Source of the DNA: Chloroflexota bacterium
Lineage (GTDB): Bacteria > Chloroflexota > Dehalococcoidia > DSTF01 > RBG-16-68-14
Direction: 5' to 3'
Length of the DNA: 64,000 nucleotides
Assembly (NCBI GenBank): GCA_029262675.1
Contig: JAJCYW010000010.1
Span: 193,166 to 257,165 of the forward strand
Shown: piece by piece, positions 47,253 through 57,639 of the stretch
How the letters are laid out: every line of letters starts with the position of its first letter
Numbering within the stretch: position 1 is the stretch's first letter
Made by a program: the position numbers and the translations under genes
The notes under the pieces: generated by a model
Database searches by the model: none
What the model saw: only the letters and a program-made list of their open reading frames with translations
What the model was told of the DNA's origin: nothing

Positions 47253-49615
47253 TGGCCGAACGCCCGCCCGCCATCCCGCAGCGCGTGCATCTCGTCGGCG
47301 TCGGGGGTATGCATCTCTCTGCAATCGCGCGGATCCTCGCCGCACGCGGCCATACCGTAACGGGCAGCGATACGGCGCTGTCGCCGCTGACGGACGAGCT
47401 GGCCGCGCTCGGCGTCATGGTGCGTGAGGGTCACAAAGCGGAACACATCGGCGATGCGGAGCTCGTCGTGACGACGTCCGCCGCCGCCGGCGACAACCCA
47501 GAGCTAATCGAAGCCGGCAGACGCGGGGTTCCCGTGCTCAAGCGCGCCGAGTTCATCGCGCATCTCATGGCCGGCCGCAGATCGGTCTGCGTCGCGGGTA
47601 CGCACGGCAAGACGACGACGAGCGGCCTGATCGCGACGCTGCTCGTCGAGGCCGGCCGCGAGCCGACCTACTTGATCGGAGGCGCGGTGCGGAACCTGAG
47701 GACGGATGCCGCACCCGGCGGCACGAACGCCGCACCCGGCGACGGCGACGAGATCGTCGTCGAGGCGGACGAGTACGACCGCGCATTCCTCGAATACAGT
47801 CCGGATGTCGCTGTCGTCACCAACGTCGAGCCGGATCACCTGGACATCTACGGCTCGTTCGACGAACTGCGGTCCGCGTTTGCGCAGTTCATGTCGCAGG
47901 TGAGGCCGGACGGCACGCTCATCGTCTGTGCGGACTCCCCTGCGCTGCGCGAGCTGGTCGCCGCCGGCGGCCACGCGGCAACTGTCGAAACCTACGCGCT
48001 CGGCCGCGAAGCCGACTGGACGGCCGCTGAGATCGAGCCGCTACCGGACGGCGGTCAACGTTTCGGCGTCTACCACGGCGGCGAGTTCTACGGCCGCTTC
48101 GAGATCGCGTTGCCGATCCGTCACAACGTCGCTAACGCGCTGGCCGGCATCGCCGCCGGACATGCGCTGGGGCTGACCCCGGACGAGATGCGGGCGGCGC
48201 TAGCCGTCTACGGCGGCGCGCGACGGCGCTTTGAGCTCGTTGGCGAGGCGGCCGGCGTGACGGTGATGGACGACTACGCCCACCACCCGACGGAGGTGGC
48301 CGACACGGTCGCCGCCGCGCGCGGACGCTTCCCCGGCCGCAGGCTCGTCGCTTGCTTCCAACCGCACACCTACAGCCGCACGCAGTACCTGCTGGAGGAG
48401 TTCCGCACCTGCTTCCGCGGCCTGGACGACCTGCTGCTGGTGCCGACCTACGCCGCGCGCGAACCAGCATCCGCGGGCATGGACGCCCGGGCGCTAGCTA
48501 TGGCGATCGAATCGCCCCGGCCGCTGTTCGGCGAGAACTTCGACGAGGCGGCGGACGCGGCGCTCGGCCTGCTGGGCGACGGCGACGTCTTCTTCACGAT
48601 TGGCGCCGGCGACATCGATGCCCTCGGCCCGCTCGTGCTCGACGGACTGCGCCGGCGCGAAGCCGCCGAGCGCAGCACCGGCCGCCGCGCCAGCGGAATA
48701 GTCGCCGCACTGTCTGAAGTCACGGACGTGCGGCTGGACGAGCCGCTCTCGCGCCACACAACTCTTGGCATCGGCGGCCCCGCCGACGTTTACGTCTCGG
48801 CGGCGAACGCTGACGCACTGGCCCGCATCGTCATCGCCTGCCGCGAGCACGACGCGCCGGTGTTTGTGCTCGGTTCAGGCAGCAACATCCTCGTCGGCGA
48901 TGCCGGTATCCGCGGCGTCGTAATCGAGAATCGCGCCCGCGCGCTCGAAGGGCCGCTGCCCGCGGAGGACGGCGCGTTCCGCTTCCGGGCAGAGTCAGGT
49001 GCCAGCTTCGCCGCCGTCGCGCGGAACGTCGCGCGACAGGGGTATGCGGGCCTAGAGTGGGCCAGCGGCATCCCGGGCACGCTGGGCGGTGCGGTGGTCT
49101 ACAACGCCGGCGCCTACGGCGGCTGCCTGGCCGACGTGCTGCGCTCGATCAGGTTCGTCAACGGCACGGGTGCGGAGAAAGAGCTGCCGGCCGCCGATCT
49201 GGGCCTGGTCTATCGCGGCAGTGCGTTCACGCGTGGGCAGTTCAAGAACCGCGTCGTCCTGGCGGCCGAGTTCACTGTCTGGCTGGGCGACGAGTCCGAA
49301 CTGATGGAGCGCGTAAAGACGCTGGACGGCAAACGGCTCGCCGCTCAGCCGCGTGGCCGCAACGCCGGGTCGATCTTCAAGAACACGCCTGACCGCCCGG
49401 TCTGGAAGCTGATCGACGAAGCGGGGCTGCGCGGCCATCGCATCGGCGACGCGCAGGTCTCGGAGAAACACTGCAACTTCTTCATCAACGCTGGAAAGGC
49501 CAGCGCGGCCGACATGAAGGCGCTGATCGACCTCGCCCGCGACAGGGTGCGCGAGCAGTTCGGCGTCGAGCTCGAGCTCGAGGTCGGCCTGGTCGGGGAG
49601 GGGTTCGATGGCTGA
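47252..49615 (+). CDS. murC-murB: MurC-MurB fusion (UDP-MurNAc--L-alanine ligase / UDP-MurNAc reductase)
   Basis: MurC: GVGGMHLSAIARIL, VAGTHGKTTTSGL, DDYAHHPTEV, FQPHTYSRTQYL. MurB in the same frame: LSRHTTLGIGGPADVYV, GSGSNILVGDAGIRGVVIEN, SGIPGTLGGAVVYNAGAYGG, YRGSAF, GSIFKNT, VSEKHCNFFIN. Confidence 0.95.
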   Translation: MAERPPAIPQRVHLVGVGGMHLSAIARILAARGHTVTGSDTALSPLTDELAALGVMVREGHKAEHIGDAELVVTTSAAAGDNPELIEAGRRGVPVLKRAEFIAHLMAGRRSVCVAGTHGKTTTSGLIATLLVEAGREPTYLIGGAVRNLRTDAAPGGTNAAPGDGDEIVVEADEYDRAFLEYSPDVAVVTNVEPDHLDIYGSFDELRSAFAQFMSQVRPDGTLIVCADSPALRELVAAGGHAATVETYALGREADWTAAEIEPLPDGGQRFGVYHGGEFYGRFEIALPIRHNVANALAGIAAGHALGLTPDEMRAALAVYGGARRRFELVGEAAGVTVMDDYAHHPTEVADTVAAARGRFPGRRLVACFQPHTYSRTQYLLEEFRTCFRGLDDLLLVPTYAAREPASAGMDARALAMAIESPRPLFGENFDEAADAALGLLGDGDVFFTIGAGDIDALGPLVLDGLRRREAAERSTGRRASGIVAALSEVTDVRLDEPLSRHTTLGIGGPADVYVSAANADALARIVIACREHDAPVFVLGSGSNILVGDAGIRGVVIENRARALEGPLPAEDGAFRFRAESGASFAAVARNVARQGYAGLEWASGIPGTLGGAVVYNAGAYGGCLADVLRSIRFVNGTGAEKELPAADLGLVYRGSAFTRGQFKNRVVLAAEFTVWLGDESELMERVKTLDGKRLAAQPRGRNAGSIFKNTPDRPVWKLIDEAGLRGHRIGDAQVSEKHCNFFINAGKASAADMKALIDLARDRVREQFGVELELEVGLVGEGFDG

Positions 49616-50672
49616 CCGGGAGCGCCTGGGCGTGATCTTCGGCGGCCAGTCCGTCGAGCACGAAGTCTCGGTCTACTCCGCGCAGCACGTGGCGGAGGCC
49701 GCGCGCGAGCGCTTCGACGTGGTGCCGATCGGCGTGACGAAGACGGGCGTCTGGCTGACGCCGGAAGAGACGGAGCGTCAGCTCACGCGCGACGACGAGG
49801 CGTTCCACAAGACGTTAGAGTCGCCTGAAGAGAGCGGGATCCTGGCGCGGACAGAAGCCCTCTCCGTGCTGCGGGAGATCGACGCGGCGTTCCCGCTGAT
49901 CCACGGCGTCTTCGGCGAGGACGGCACGCTGCAGGGGCTGCTGGAGCTGGCGGGTGTGCCCTACGTTGGTGCGGGCGTGGCGGCGAGCGCGATCGGCATG
50001 GACAAGGCGCTGATGAAGCGCTTCCTCAGGCAGTCCGGCGTGGACGTCGTCGACCACATCGTCGTGCGCTCGACGCTGTACCGCGCCGGCGGCGACGAGA
50101 TTGCGGCGGCCGTCGAGGCTTCTATCGGCTACCCGGCCTTCGTGAAGCCGGCCAACGGCGGCAGCAGCGTGGGCATCAGCAAGGTGCACTCGCGAGAAGA
50201 CCTGGGCCGCGCCCTCTGCCTGGCCTTCCACCACGACCGCAAGGTGCTGGTGGAACAGGCGATGGACGCGCGGGAGATCGAGTGCGCTGTGCTGGGCAAC
50301 GACGACCCGCAGGCTTCGCCGCTGGGCGAGATCCGCTACCAGCGCGAGTTCTACGACTACGAGGCGAAGTACCTGGACCCGAACACGGAGTTGATCGTGC
50401 CGGCGGACGTCTCGGACGACACCGCGGAGAGCATCCGCGAATTGGCCGTGCGCGGCTATCGGGCGCTGGACTGCGCCGGGATGGGCCGGATGGACTTCTT
50501 CCTGACGCACGACGGCGATGTCTACCTGGACGAGATCAACACGCTGCCCGGCTTCAGCCCGACGAGCATGTACCCGCTGCTGTGGCAGCACGCCGGCCTC
50601 AGCTACGCGGACCTGATCGCGAAGCTGGTCGACCTGGGCAAGGAGCGACACAGGGAGCGTGCAGATGGGTAG
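49608..50672 (+). CDS. ddl: D-alanine--D-alanine ligase
   Basis: VIFGGQSVEHEVSVYSA; HGVFGEDGTLQGLLELAGVPYVGAGV; VKPANGGSSVGISKV; DEINTLPGFSPTSMYP. Confidence 0.96.
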   Translation: MADRERLGVIFGGQSVEHEVSVYSAQHVAEAARERFDVVPIGVTKTGVWLTPEETERQLTRDDEAFHKTLESPEESGILARTEALSVLREIDAAFPLIHGVFGEDGTLQGLLELAGVPYVGAGVAASAIGMDKALMKRFLRQSGVDVVDHIVVRSTLYRAGGDEIAAAVEASIGYPAFVKPANGGSSVGISKVHSREDLGRALCLAFHHDRKVLVEQAMDAREIECAVLGNDDPQASPLGEIRYQREFYDYEAKYLDPNTELIVPADVSDDTAESIRELAVRGYRALDCAGMGRMDFFLTHDGDVYLDEINTLPGFSPTSMYPLLWQHAGLSYADLIAKLVDLGKERHRERADG

Positions 50673-51492
50673 GAATCGGACGCCGGGAAGGAGCGTCGTC
50701 GCAGCCGAGCGCGTGGCCGGCCGCACGCGCCGCCGGGCGCCGCACGTGCGCGTGCCCCGGATCGATGGCCACTTGGGCGGCGTCTGGCTGCGAGGAGCGA
50801 TCGCGCTCGGCGTGGTCGCGCTGTTCGCCACCGGCGGCTACTGGCTCTACACCTCGCCGCTGCTCTCGATAGACGAGGTCACTGTAACAGGCAACACGGT
50901 GCTGTCCGCAGTGGAGGCGCGTGGGACAGCGGACATCCAGGGCAACAACGTCTTCGACCCGGGCTTCGCGGAAGCGGAGGCGCGCCTCGTCGCGCTGCCG
51001 ATCGTCAAGGACGTAGAGATTGGCCGCGTCTGGCCGAACGACGCCCGCATCACAATCACGGAACGCACGGCGTGGGGACTCTGGCAGATCGGCGAGCGCC
51101 GCGTCGCGATCGATGACGAGGGCGTCGTCGTGGACCTGCCGGCGCCGCCGAGTGCGCCCGTGATCGTGCAGAACGATGTGGGCGCGCAGTTGCCCGCGCC
51201 GGGTGAACGCGTCGACGCGGGCGCGGTCGATGTCGTGCGGCAGTTGGTAGCGACGGCGCAGCAGACGCTGGGCCGCACGGTGCTCTCCATGGAGTTTACG
51301 CAGGCCAGCGGATTGGCCGTGGTGTTCTCGAACACCATCGGCGATGGCGGCCTGCGCGTGCTGTTCGGCGATGGGCAGGCATACGAATTCAAGGTCGCGG
51401 CGCTCTTCGCGGTGCTGGAGCAGGCGAGCTATGAAGGCCGGTCGCTGAGCAGGGTAGACCTGCGCTTCGGCGACAGGGTGGCGGTGCAATGA
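50659..51492 (+). CDS. ftsQ: FtsQ/DivIB-type POTRA protein
   Basis: TM then SPLLSIDEVTVTGNTVLSAVEARGTADIQGNNVFDPGF...RVWPNDARITITERTAWGLW. Confidence 0.88.
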   Translation: MQMGRNRTPGRSVVAAERVAGRTRRRAPHVRVPRIDGHLGGVWLRGAIALGVVALFATGGYWLYTSPLLSIDEVTVTGNTVLSAVEARGTADIQGNNVFDPGFAEAEARLVALPIVKDVEIGRVWPNDARITITERTAWGLWQIGERRVAIDDEGVVVDLPAPPSAPVIVQNDVGAQLPAPGERVDAGAVDVVRQLVATAQQTLGRTVLSMEFTQASGLAVVFSNTIGDGGLRVLFGDGQAYEFKVAALFAVLEQASYEGRSLSRVDLRFGDRVAVQ

Positions 51493-51574
51493 CGATCGTA
51501 CGGATAAACGGGGGACTGGTGAACGGGCGGACACGGACTGCCCGGGCCACCCAGGAGAGAAAGGAGGCCCGGCC

Positions 51575-52816
51575 ATGAAGGGCGGTGTCTTCGCTTCCAT
51601 TGACATCGGCACCACAAAGGTCTGTACCGTCGTCGGGGAGGTGCTGGCGGAGCAGCCGTTACGCATCCTCGGCGTCGGCATCTCAGCAGCGAATGGGCTC
51701 AACCGCGGTATGGTTGAGAACCTGCGCGACGCGTCGGATTCAATCCGCACGTCCGTGGAGCAGGCGGAGCGGTCCAGCGGCACGCGGATATTGTCGGCGC
51801 ACGTGGGTCTGGCCGGCCCGCACATCTCCAGTCAGAACAATCGCGGCATCGTCGCGATTCCGGACCGCGAGCGGCCGATCAGCCAGGACGACGTCACGCG
51901 GGTGCTGGACGGCGCCCGCATCGTCAGCATTCCGACGAACCGCGAGATCATGCACGCGGTGCCCCGCTACTACATCGTCGACGGCCAGGACCACGTGACG
52001 GACCCCGTCGGCATGTACGGTCAGCGGCTGGACGCAGAGACCCACATCATCACCGGCCTGAGCACAGTGCTGCAGAACGCGACGAAGTGCGTCGAGACCG
52101 CGGGCGTTCAGGTCGAAACGCTGATGGTTTCGTCGCTGGCCAGCGCAGAGTCCGTGCTAGAGGCCGAGGAAAGAAAGCAGGGCGTGGTACTGGCAGACAT
52201 AGGCGGCGGGACGACGGACATCGTCGTCTTCGTCGAAGGCAGCGTTTGCCACACCGCCGTGCTGCCCGTCGGCGGCAACCACATCACACGCGACCTCGTC
52301 GTCGGCCTTCGCTGCCCGTACCAGGCCGCGGAGGACGCGAAGGCGCTTTACGGACACGCCATTCCGAGCACGATTGATTTGGAAGAAACGGTTGAACTGG
52401 ACGTGTTCGGCGCGGCGGAGCGCCGAACCGTGGAGCGGCGTCGCATAGCCGAGATCGTGCAGGCGCGCACCGAGGAGATCTGCGAGATGACGATGCGCGA
52501 AGTCCGGCGCTCCGTTCACGACGATATCCTCTCGGCCGGCCTGGTGCTCACGGGCGGGACGGCGAACCTGGCCGGCATCGCGGAGCTGGCGGAGCAGGTG
52601 ACCGGCCTGCCGGCCCGCGTCGGCTCGCCGCGCAACCTCCAGGGTCTGATCGACACTCTCTGCGACCCCGCCTATGCCGCCAGTGTCGGCGCGCTGCAGT
52701 GGGCCGTGAGAGAGGTGGAGACCGCGGCGTGGCAGGGCCAGAAGAGAGGCCTCTCTTTCACGGGAGATGTTTGGCAGCGATTGACCCGCTGGGTGCGGGT
52801 GCTGCTGCCGGAGTAG
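51575..52816 (+). CDS. ftsA: Cell division protein FtsA
   Basis: [67 protein letters not shown]. Confidence 0.95.
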   Translation: MKGGVFASIDIGTTKVCTVVGEVLAEQPLRILGVGISAANGLNRGMVENLRDASDSIRTSVEQAERSSGTRILSAHVGLAGPHISSQNNRGIVAIPDRERPISQDDVTRVLDGARIVSIPTNREIMHAVPRYYIVDGQDHVTDPVGMYGQRLDAETHIITGLSTVLQNATKCVETAGVQVETLMVSSLASAESVLEAEERKQGVVLADIGGGTTDIVVFVEGSVCHTAVLPVGGNHITRDLVVGLRCPYQAAEDAKALYGHAIPSTIDLEETVELDVFGAAERRTVERRRIAEIVQARTEEICEMTMREVRRSVHDDILSAGLVLTGGTANLAGIAELAEQVTGLPARVGSPRNLQGLIDTLCDPAYAASVGALQWAVREVETAAWQGQKRGLSFTGDVWQRLTRWVRVLLPE

Positions 52817-53067
52817 GTGGAGACGTGACATACGGTGAGGAGGTCGACCACGAGATGAGCCGGCTGAGGAAGCACCAACCGATCTTGCCCGGCATCGGTG
52901 CCGCTGACATCGGCGACGCTGGCATCGCTGCCACAGACGTAGATTCGCCTTCGCTGGCGGAGGAAGAAAAGCAGAACACGGAAGGGCCCGCAGGCCCCAT
53001 GGTCGCTCGGTTCGGAGCTGAGCAGGACGCTCCAGAGAGCCGGGTAGCAAGAAGGAAGGAGAACAAT

Positions 53068-54132
53068 ATGAAGCCTGACCTGGATGGACTGCCTCCCATT
53101 AAGGTGGTTGGCGTGGGGGGTGGTGGCTGCAACGCCGTCAATCGCATGATCGCGGAAGACGTGGCAGGCGTGCAGTTCGTGGGCATCAATACGGACGCCC
53201 AGGCACTGGCCCGCTGCGAAGCGCCGGAGCGGATACGCATCGGCGAGAAGCTGACGAAGGGCCTGGGCGCCGGCAGCGATCCGGAGCGCGGCGAGCGTGC
53301 GGCCGAAGAGAGCCGCGAAGAGCTGATCGAAGCCGTGCGCGGCTCGGAGATGGTCTTCATCACCGCCGGCATGGGCGGCGGCACCGGCACCGGCGCTTCG
53401 CCGCTCGTCGCGGAGGCCGCCCGCGAGGTGGGTGCGCTGACCGTCGCGATTGTGACGAAGCCGTTCACGTTCGAGGGGACGAAGCGGCGCGCGCAGGCCG
53501 AAGACGGCATCAACGACCTGCGCGAGCGCGTCGACACGCTGATCGTAATCCCGAACGACAGGCTGCTGGACATCTGCGGCCCGGAGGTCTCGGTCGAAGA
53601 GGCGTTCGTGGCAGCCGACGACGTGCTGCGCCAGGGGATCCAGGGCATCTCCGAGCTGATCACGCTGCCGGGCGAGATCAACCTCGACTTCGCCGATGTC
53701 CGGCGCGTGATGCACGAAGCCGGCCCCGCGCTGCTCGCGATCGGCAGGGCGTCCGGCGAGAAACGCGCCGAGGAAGCCGCGCGAGACGCTGTTAGCAGCC
53801 CGCTGCTGGACGTCAGCATCGAAGGCGCGACCGGCGTGCTCTTCAACGTCACCGGCGCGCGCAACCTGGGTCTCCACGAACTGCACGCCGCCGCGCAGGT
53901 GATAGGCGAGGTGGTTGCGCCGGACGCCGAGATCATCTTCGGCACGGCGATCGACCCGGCGTTGGGCGACGAGATTAAGGTGACCGTCATCGCGACTGGC
54001 TTCCCGGTTACCCAGCGGCCACTGGAGGCCGTCGAGGTTGAGGCGGGTCAGCGCTTCGCAGCCGAGTCGGTTCCGAACCCGGTCGATACGGAGTTGCCGG
54101 CGTTCCTGCGCCGTACGGTCGCGTCGCGCTAG
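53068..54132 (+). CDS. ftsZ: Cell division protein FtsZ
   Basis: [39 protein letters not shown]-terminal [11 protein letters not shown] 53068 follows AAGGAAGGAGAACAAT; the frame is open further upstream. Confidence 0.96.
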   Translation: MKPDLDGLPPIKVVGVGGGGCNAVNRMIAEDVAGVQFVGINTDAQALARCEAPERIRIGEKLTKGLGAGSDPERGERAAEESREELIEAVRGSEMVFITAGMGGGTGTGASPLVAEAAREVGALTVAIVTKPFTFEGTKRRAQAEDGINDLRERVDTLIVIPNDRLLDICGPEVSVEEAFVAADDVLRQGIQGISELITLPGEINLDFADVRRVMHEAGPALLAIGRASGEKRAEEAARDAVSSPLLDVSIEGATGVLFNVTGARNLGLHELHAAAQVIGEVVAPDAEIIFGTAIDPALGDEIKVTVIATGFPVTQRPLEAVEVEAGQRFAAESVPNPVDTELPAFLRRTVASR

Positions 54133-54212
54133 TCAGGCAGCGCGTCACGTCCGTTCTTCGTTGAAAGCTCCGGCTGGTCTGCGGGCCCAGCCTTTGTAAA
54201 GCGCACACAACG

Positions 54213-54246
54213 CAGCGGCCCCGTCCCATTAGGGACGGGGCCGCTG
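54213..54246. terminator. Hairpin between convergent ftsZ and dockerin gene
   Basis: CAGCGGCCCCGTCCC-ATTA-GGGACGGGGCCGCTG, 15-bp perfect stem. Confidence 0.75.
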
Positions 54247-54265
54247 TACGTTCGCTTCGGTCTGC

Positions 54266-55903
54266 TTACCTCTCTGGCCAGGCGAGCAGGATGCCCGCGT
54301 GGTACTGGAGGATGAGCGCGGCGTCCTTGGAGTTGATCCGGCTATCCCAGTTAACGTCAGCGTTGTGGATGCAGGGCAGGGTATTCTTCAGGCCCGCGTT
54401 CAGTTGCAGCACCATCAGGGCGTCCCTGCTGTTGACCTTGCCGTCACAGTTGACGTCGCCCTTCATATCGATGGACGGCTTCTCCGGCGTCGGCCCGACG
54501 ATGGTCGGCAGCACGTCGCCCGTGCGCGTCGGAGTCGGTGTGTCCGTCGGCTCAGGCGTATTGGTTGGCGTGTTCGTCGGCGTGTCCGTCGGCACCGGCG
54601 TGTCCGTCGGTGTGTCCGTCGGCGTCCGCGTGCCCGTCGGTGTGTTCGTGGGCGTGTGCGTTGGCGTGTTGGTCGCCGTTTCGGTCGGAGTATTCGTCGG
54701 CGTGTCCGTCGGTGTGTTGGTCGGCGTATTGGTGATCGTTGGCGTGTTCGTCGGCGTCCGCGTGCCTGTTGGCGTCTCCGTCGGCGTATCCGTCTCCGTC
54801 GGGGTGTGCGTTGGCGTGTCGGTTGGTGTCTCCGTCGGCGTGTTCGTCGGCGTGTCGGTGTGCGTTGGTGTGTTGGTCGGCGTTTCCGTCGGCGTGTTCG
54901 TCGGCGTGTCGGTACGCGTTGGCGTAGGTGTGTTCCTCGGCGTATTGGTGGGTGTCTCCGTCGGCGTGTGCGTCGGTGTACGCGTTGGAGTATGCGTGGG
55001 TGTATTCCTCGGCGTCTTCGTCGGGGTGTCCGTCGGTGTATTCGTCGGTGTCTTGGTTGGCTTCGGCGTCTCCGTTTCCTTGACGCAAGTCGGCGTGCTG
55101 GTAGGCGTACTGTTCTTCTTGTCGTTGTGATGCTTGCCTGAGGCGGCTTCACCACTCTTGCCACTCGGGCACTCAGACGTTGGTGTTGGCGTCTCCGTTT
55201 CCCGTTCGCAGGTCGGCGTGTGGGTGGGAGTACTGTTCTTCTTGTCGTTGTGGTGCTTGCCTGAGGCAGCTTCACCACTCTTGCCGCTCGGGCACTCAGA
55301 CGTCGGTGTCGGCGTGTCGGTCTTTCCTGACGGCTTGATGCAATTATTGAGACTGTCCGTTCCTGAGAACGCTAGCTCCGTTATCTCCAGCTTGGCGGTC
55401 AAGGAACCGCCAGGGGCGAACGCCGATGCACTCTCAGCCGTGTCGTCTGCGTCTGGGCCGTACAGGAACCCGACGCCGATGGGCTTCGAGCACGACGTGT
55501 GGATCTTGATCAGTACCTTGCTGCGGCCACTCGTGAGGATCAGCTCGACCTTCGAGCCGACTTTGCTCTGTCCGGTGTCGGCGACGACGGTGAACTGCTC
55601 GCCGTCGGCTACAGAGATCGGGCCGTGGTTGCCGTCGCCTCCCGGAGCGAAGTGGGCCTTGTTTGGATCACGAGCGAGCGTGATGCCGACCGGTGACCCA
55701 AAGCCGAGGTCGCTGTATTGGAAGGTGACAGAGACGATCCTGCCTGCCCCGGCGGCCTCCGCTGCAGGTACATCAACTCCTCTGTCGGCCGCGGGCGCTA
55801 GTACTAGCACGAAGGCCAGCGCCATACCGGCCAGTGCGATGGCTAGGCCGACGGCGGAGGTGGTTCCGCCGTCTGCTCTGCCGAGTCGAAGTCTGTTCCT
55901 CAT
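54266..55903 (-). CDS. Secreted protein with long (TPTxTPT)n linker and C-terminal type I dockerin
   Basis: [13 protein letters not shown]...[20 protein letters not shown]...[16 protein letters not shown]; two copies of [31 protein letters not shown]; dockerin [24 protein letters not shown]...[25 protein letters not shown]. Confidence 0.9.
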   Translation of the reverse strand: MRNRLRLGRADGGTTSAVGLAIALAGMALAFVLVLAPAADRGVDVPAAEAAGAGRIVSVTFQYSDLGFGSPVGITLARDPNKAHFAPGGDGNHGPISVADGEQFTVVADTGQSKVGSKVELILTSGRSKVLIKIHTSCSKPIGVGFLYGPDADDTAESASAFAPGGSLTAKLEITELAFSGTDSLNNCIKPSGKTDTPTPTSECPSGKSGEAASGKHHNDKKNSTPTHTPTCERETETPTPTSECPSGKSGEAASGKHHNDKKNSTPTSTPTCVKETETPKPTKTPTNTPTDTPTKTPRNTPTHTPTRTPTHTPTETPTNTPRNTPTPTRTDTPTNTPTETPTNTPTHTDTPTNTPTETPTDTPTHTPTETDTPTETPTGTRTPTNTPTITNTPTNTPTDTPTNTPTETATNTPTHTPTNTPTGTRTPTDTPTDTPVPTDTPTNTPTNTPEPTDTPTPTRTGDVLPTIVGPTPEKPSIDMKGDVNCDGKVNSRDALMVLQLNAGLKNTLPCIHNADVNWDSRINSKDAALILQYHAGILLAWPER

Positions 55904-56130
55904 CTTCACTTCCCCCTTGCTCCGGGTGTGCGTTCCCTTCGCATTGTCTGTGCATCGCGTGCCTGCCACGCGACGCAATTAATATAGGCGTTTTGCCTTG
56001 TGACATAGATAACGACGTTGGTTGGCCTGCGTTACAGCGTGAGGACGGGCATCTTCCCGCAATTCGCGAGTGTGTTCGTATGCCTGGAAGCCGGTGGGTT
56101 GGGTCGGGCAGGGACACTATGGAAGTCGGT

Positions 56131-56220
56131 GAGCAACGGTCTCGAGGAGATAGAAAGAAGACGCCTCGCGGAGTGCGAGGCGCCTTCATGTTGGTTGCTA
56201 TGGTCAGCTTCGGTGTCTAC
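56131..56220 (-). repeat. ~90-bp repeat copy A containing a terminator hairpin (56157-56187)
   Basis: GAGCAACGGTCTCGAGGAGATAGAAAGAAGACGCCTCGCGGAGTGCGAGGCGCCTTC...GGTTGCTATGGTCAGCTTCGGTGTCTAC; near-identical to 58294-58384. Confidence 0.88.
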
Positions 56221-56282
56221 TTGTCCAATCGGACGTCGAAGGGCTCATCCTGGTGGAAGGAGCCGTCAGGCGTCCGCGCCGG

Positions 56283-57623
56283 CTAGCCTGGGAGCCGCAC
56301 CAGCCGGACGCCGGCCGCGAGCTCCTCGCCTACCTGTTGGAAGATGTCTATCAAACCAGACGAGGCGGTCTCGCAGAAAAAGTGGTCCCCGTCGGCGTTC
56401 TCTTGGGCTGCCTCCGTCGCGTTATCACACCCGGTCTCGTCGAAAGAGTCGGTGGCCATGTCAGCGAGCAGCTCCGTCACCGGCGTGTTCCGGTACGGGG
56501 GGTCGTCGTCGTCACATTCCGCGCTCTCGAGACCGTAGCCTAGGGAGTAGACCACAATGCCCGCGGCCTTGGCGGCGGCGGCCATATCGCGGGCGTACAG
56601 GCAGGAGTTCCGTCGATAGATGCCCGGGCCGTCCCCGTCCGGCTCGTTGGCGGCTCCGTCCGTGAACAGGACGATCGCTTTTGTTAGGCCCGGGCGGCCG
56701 GCGCTGAGCAGGTGACTCATTGCGTCCGGTTGGCCGTAGGCCAGGTCCTGAATAGGGCTGCCCAAGTTGGTACCCTGGCTGGAGTTGTCCAGGCAGTCGA
56801 TTGTGTCCACGAGACTGCTGCTCGTGTTCAGGGTGCCGTCGGCGTTCTTGTAGTTGCTAGAGAGGGGCACCGCCACCCAGCTGCCGCCGTTATTGGGATC
56901 TTGGTCCCGACAGAGGTCGCTTGGGTCGCTCGCACCCAGCACGCCCAGCGCGACGTGCTGAAGATTCGGATTATAGAGCTCCAACAGCCCTTTGGCAGCG
57001 TTCTTTGCGTCTTGGAGCTCGCTGGAGCTCATGCTCCCGGTGCGGTCGATAATCATCGCCACGTCCAGAGGCACCGTTGGCGGCCCGCCGCAGCTTCCGC
57101 TGCAGGCTGCCGCCCGTATGTCGCCGGTGTTGTTGCTCGATATGCCGATGACAGGAGCGAAGATGAAAGGCACCTCCTTGCTGCCGCCGACGAGGATCGT
57201 GTTGCACTTGCTGCTCGAATCGCTGATATCACAGACGCTATAGCATCTGGTGCCGTCACACGTGAACGAGCCGCCCAAGCCAGGGTCGCAGACGCCAGGG
57301 ATGTGGCTGCTGGCAGGTTGGCCGCCTCCGTCGTCTCCCACGATGCAGTAGAACGTGACGTTTAGGTCGTTGAGATCGAGGCTCGGATCGTTGGCTAGAG
57401 CGTACTGGTTAGCGAGGGAAAGGGCTAACGCCGTATCATCGGGCAGCGCCTGAACGCCGGCCAAGGCGGAGGCGTCCACTACGTTCTGCATGTGCCCTCG
57501 CGTGCGTAGAAAGTTACCCACGTCGATGACCATAGCGACCAAGCCGATAAGCAGCGTCAGCATAAAGACAAAGATCAGCAGTATCTGCCCCTTCTCGTCG
57601 TGCAGTCGTTTGGCGGTTCTCAT
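56283..57623 (-). CDS. TadG-like protein with von Willebrand factor A domain
   Basis: EKGQILLIFVFMLTLLIGLVAMVIDVGNFLRTRGHMQNVVDASALAGVQAL; VAMIIDRTGSMSSSELQDAKNAAKGLL (MIDAS DxSxS-like); AIVLFTDGAAN. Confidence 0.9.
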   Translation of the reverse strand: MRTAKRLHDEKGQILLIFVFMLTLLIGLVAMVIDVGNFLRTRGHMQNVVDASALAGVQALPDDTALALSLANQYALANDPSLDLNDLNVTFYCIVGDDGGGQPASSHIPGVCDPGLGGSFTCDGTRCYSVCDISDSSSKCNTILVGGSKEVPFIFAPVIGISSNNTGDIRAAACSGSCGGPPTVPLDVAMIIDRTGSMSSSELQDAKNAAKGLLELYNPNLQHVALGVLGASDPSDLCRDQDPNNGGSWVAVPLSSNYKNADGTLNTSSSLVDTIDCLDNSSQGTNLGSPIQDLAYGQPDAMSHLLSAGRPGLTKAIVLFTDGAANEPDGDGPGIYRRNSCLYARDMAAAAKAAGIVVYSLGYGLESAECDDDDPPYRNTPVTELLADMATDSFDETGCDNATEAAQENADGDHFFCETASSGLIDIFQQVGEELAAGVRLVRLPG

Positions 57624-57639
57624 TATCGTGTCCCTTCGA

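Noticed and set aside
54530-55080. Possible CRISPR-like array
   Set aside because: Short degenerate in-phase units with no unique spacers and no cas genes; explained by the coding Thr/Pro stalk.
54291-55141. Plus-strand Val/Gly- or Arg-rich ORFs over 54.3-55.1 kb
   Set aside because: Antisense/out-of-frame readings of the TPTxTPT-encoding repeat of the dockerin gene.
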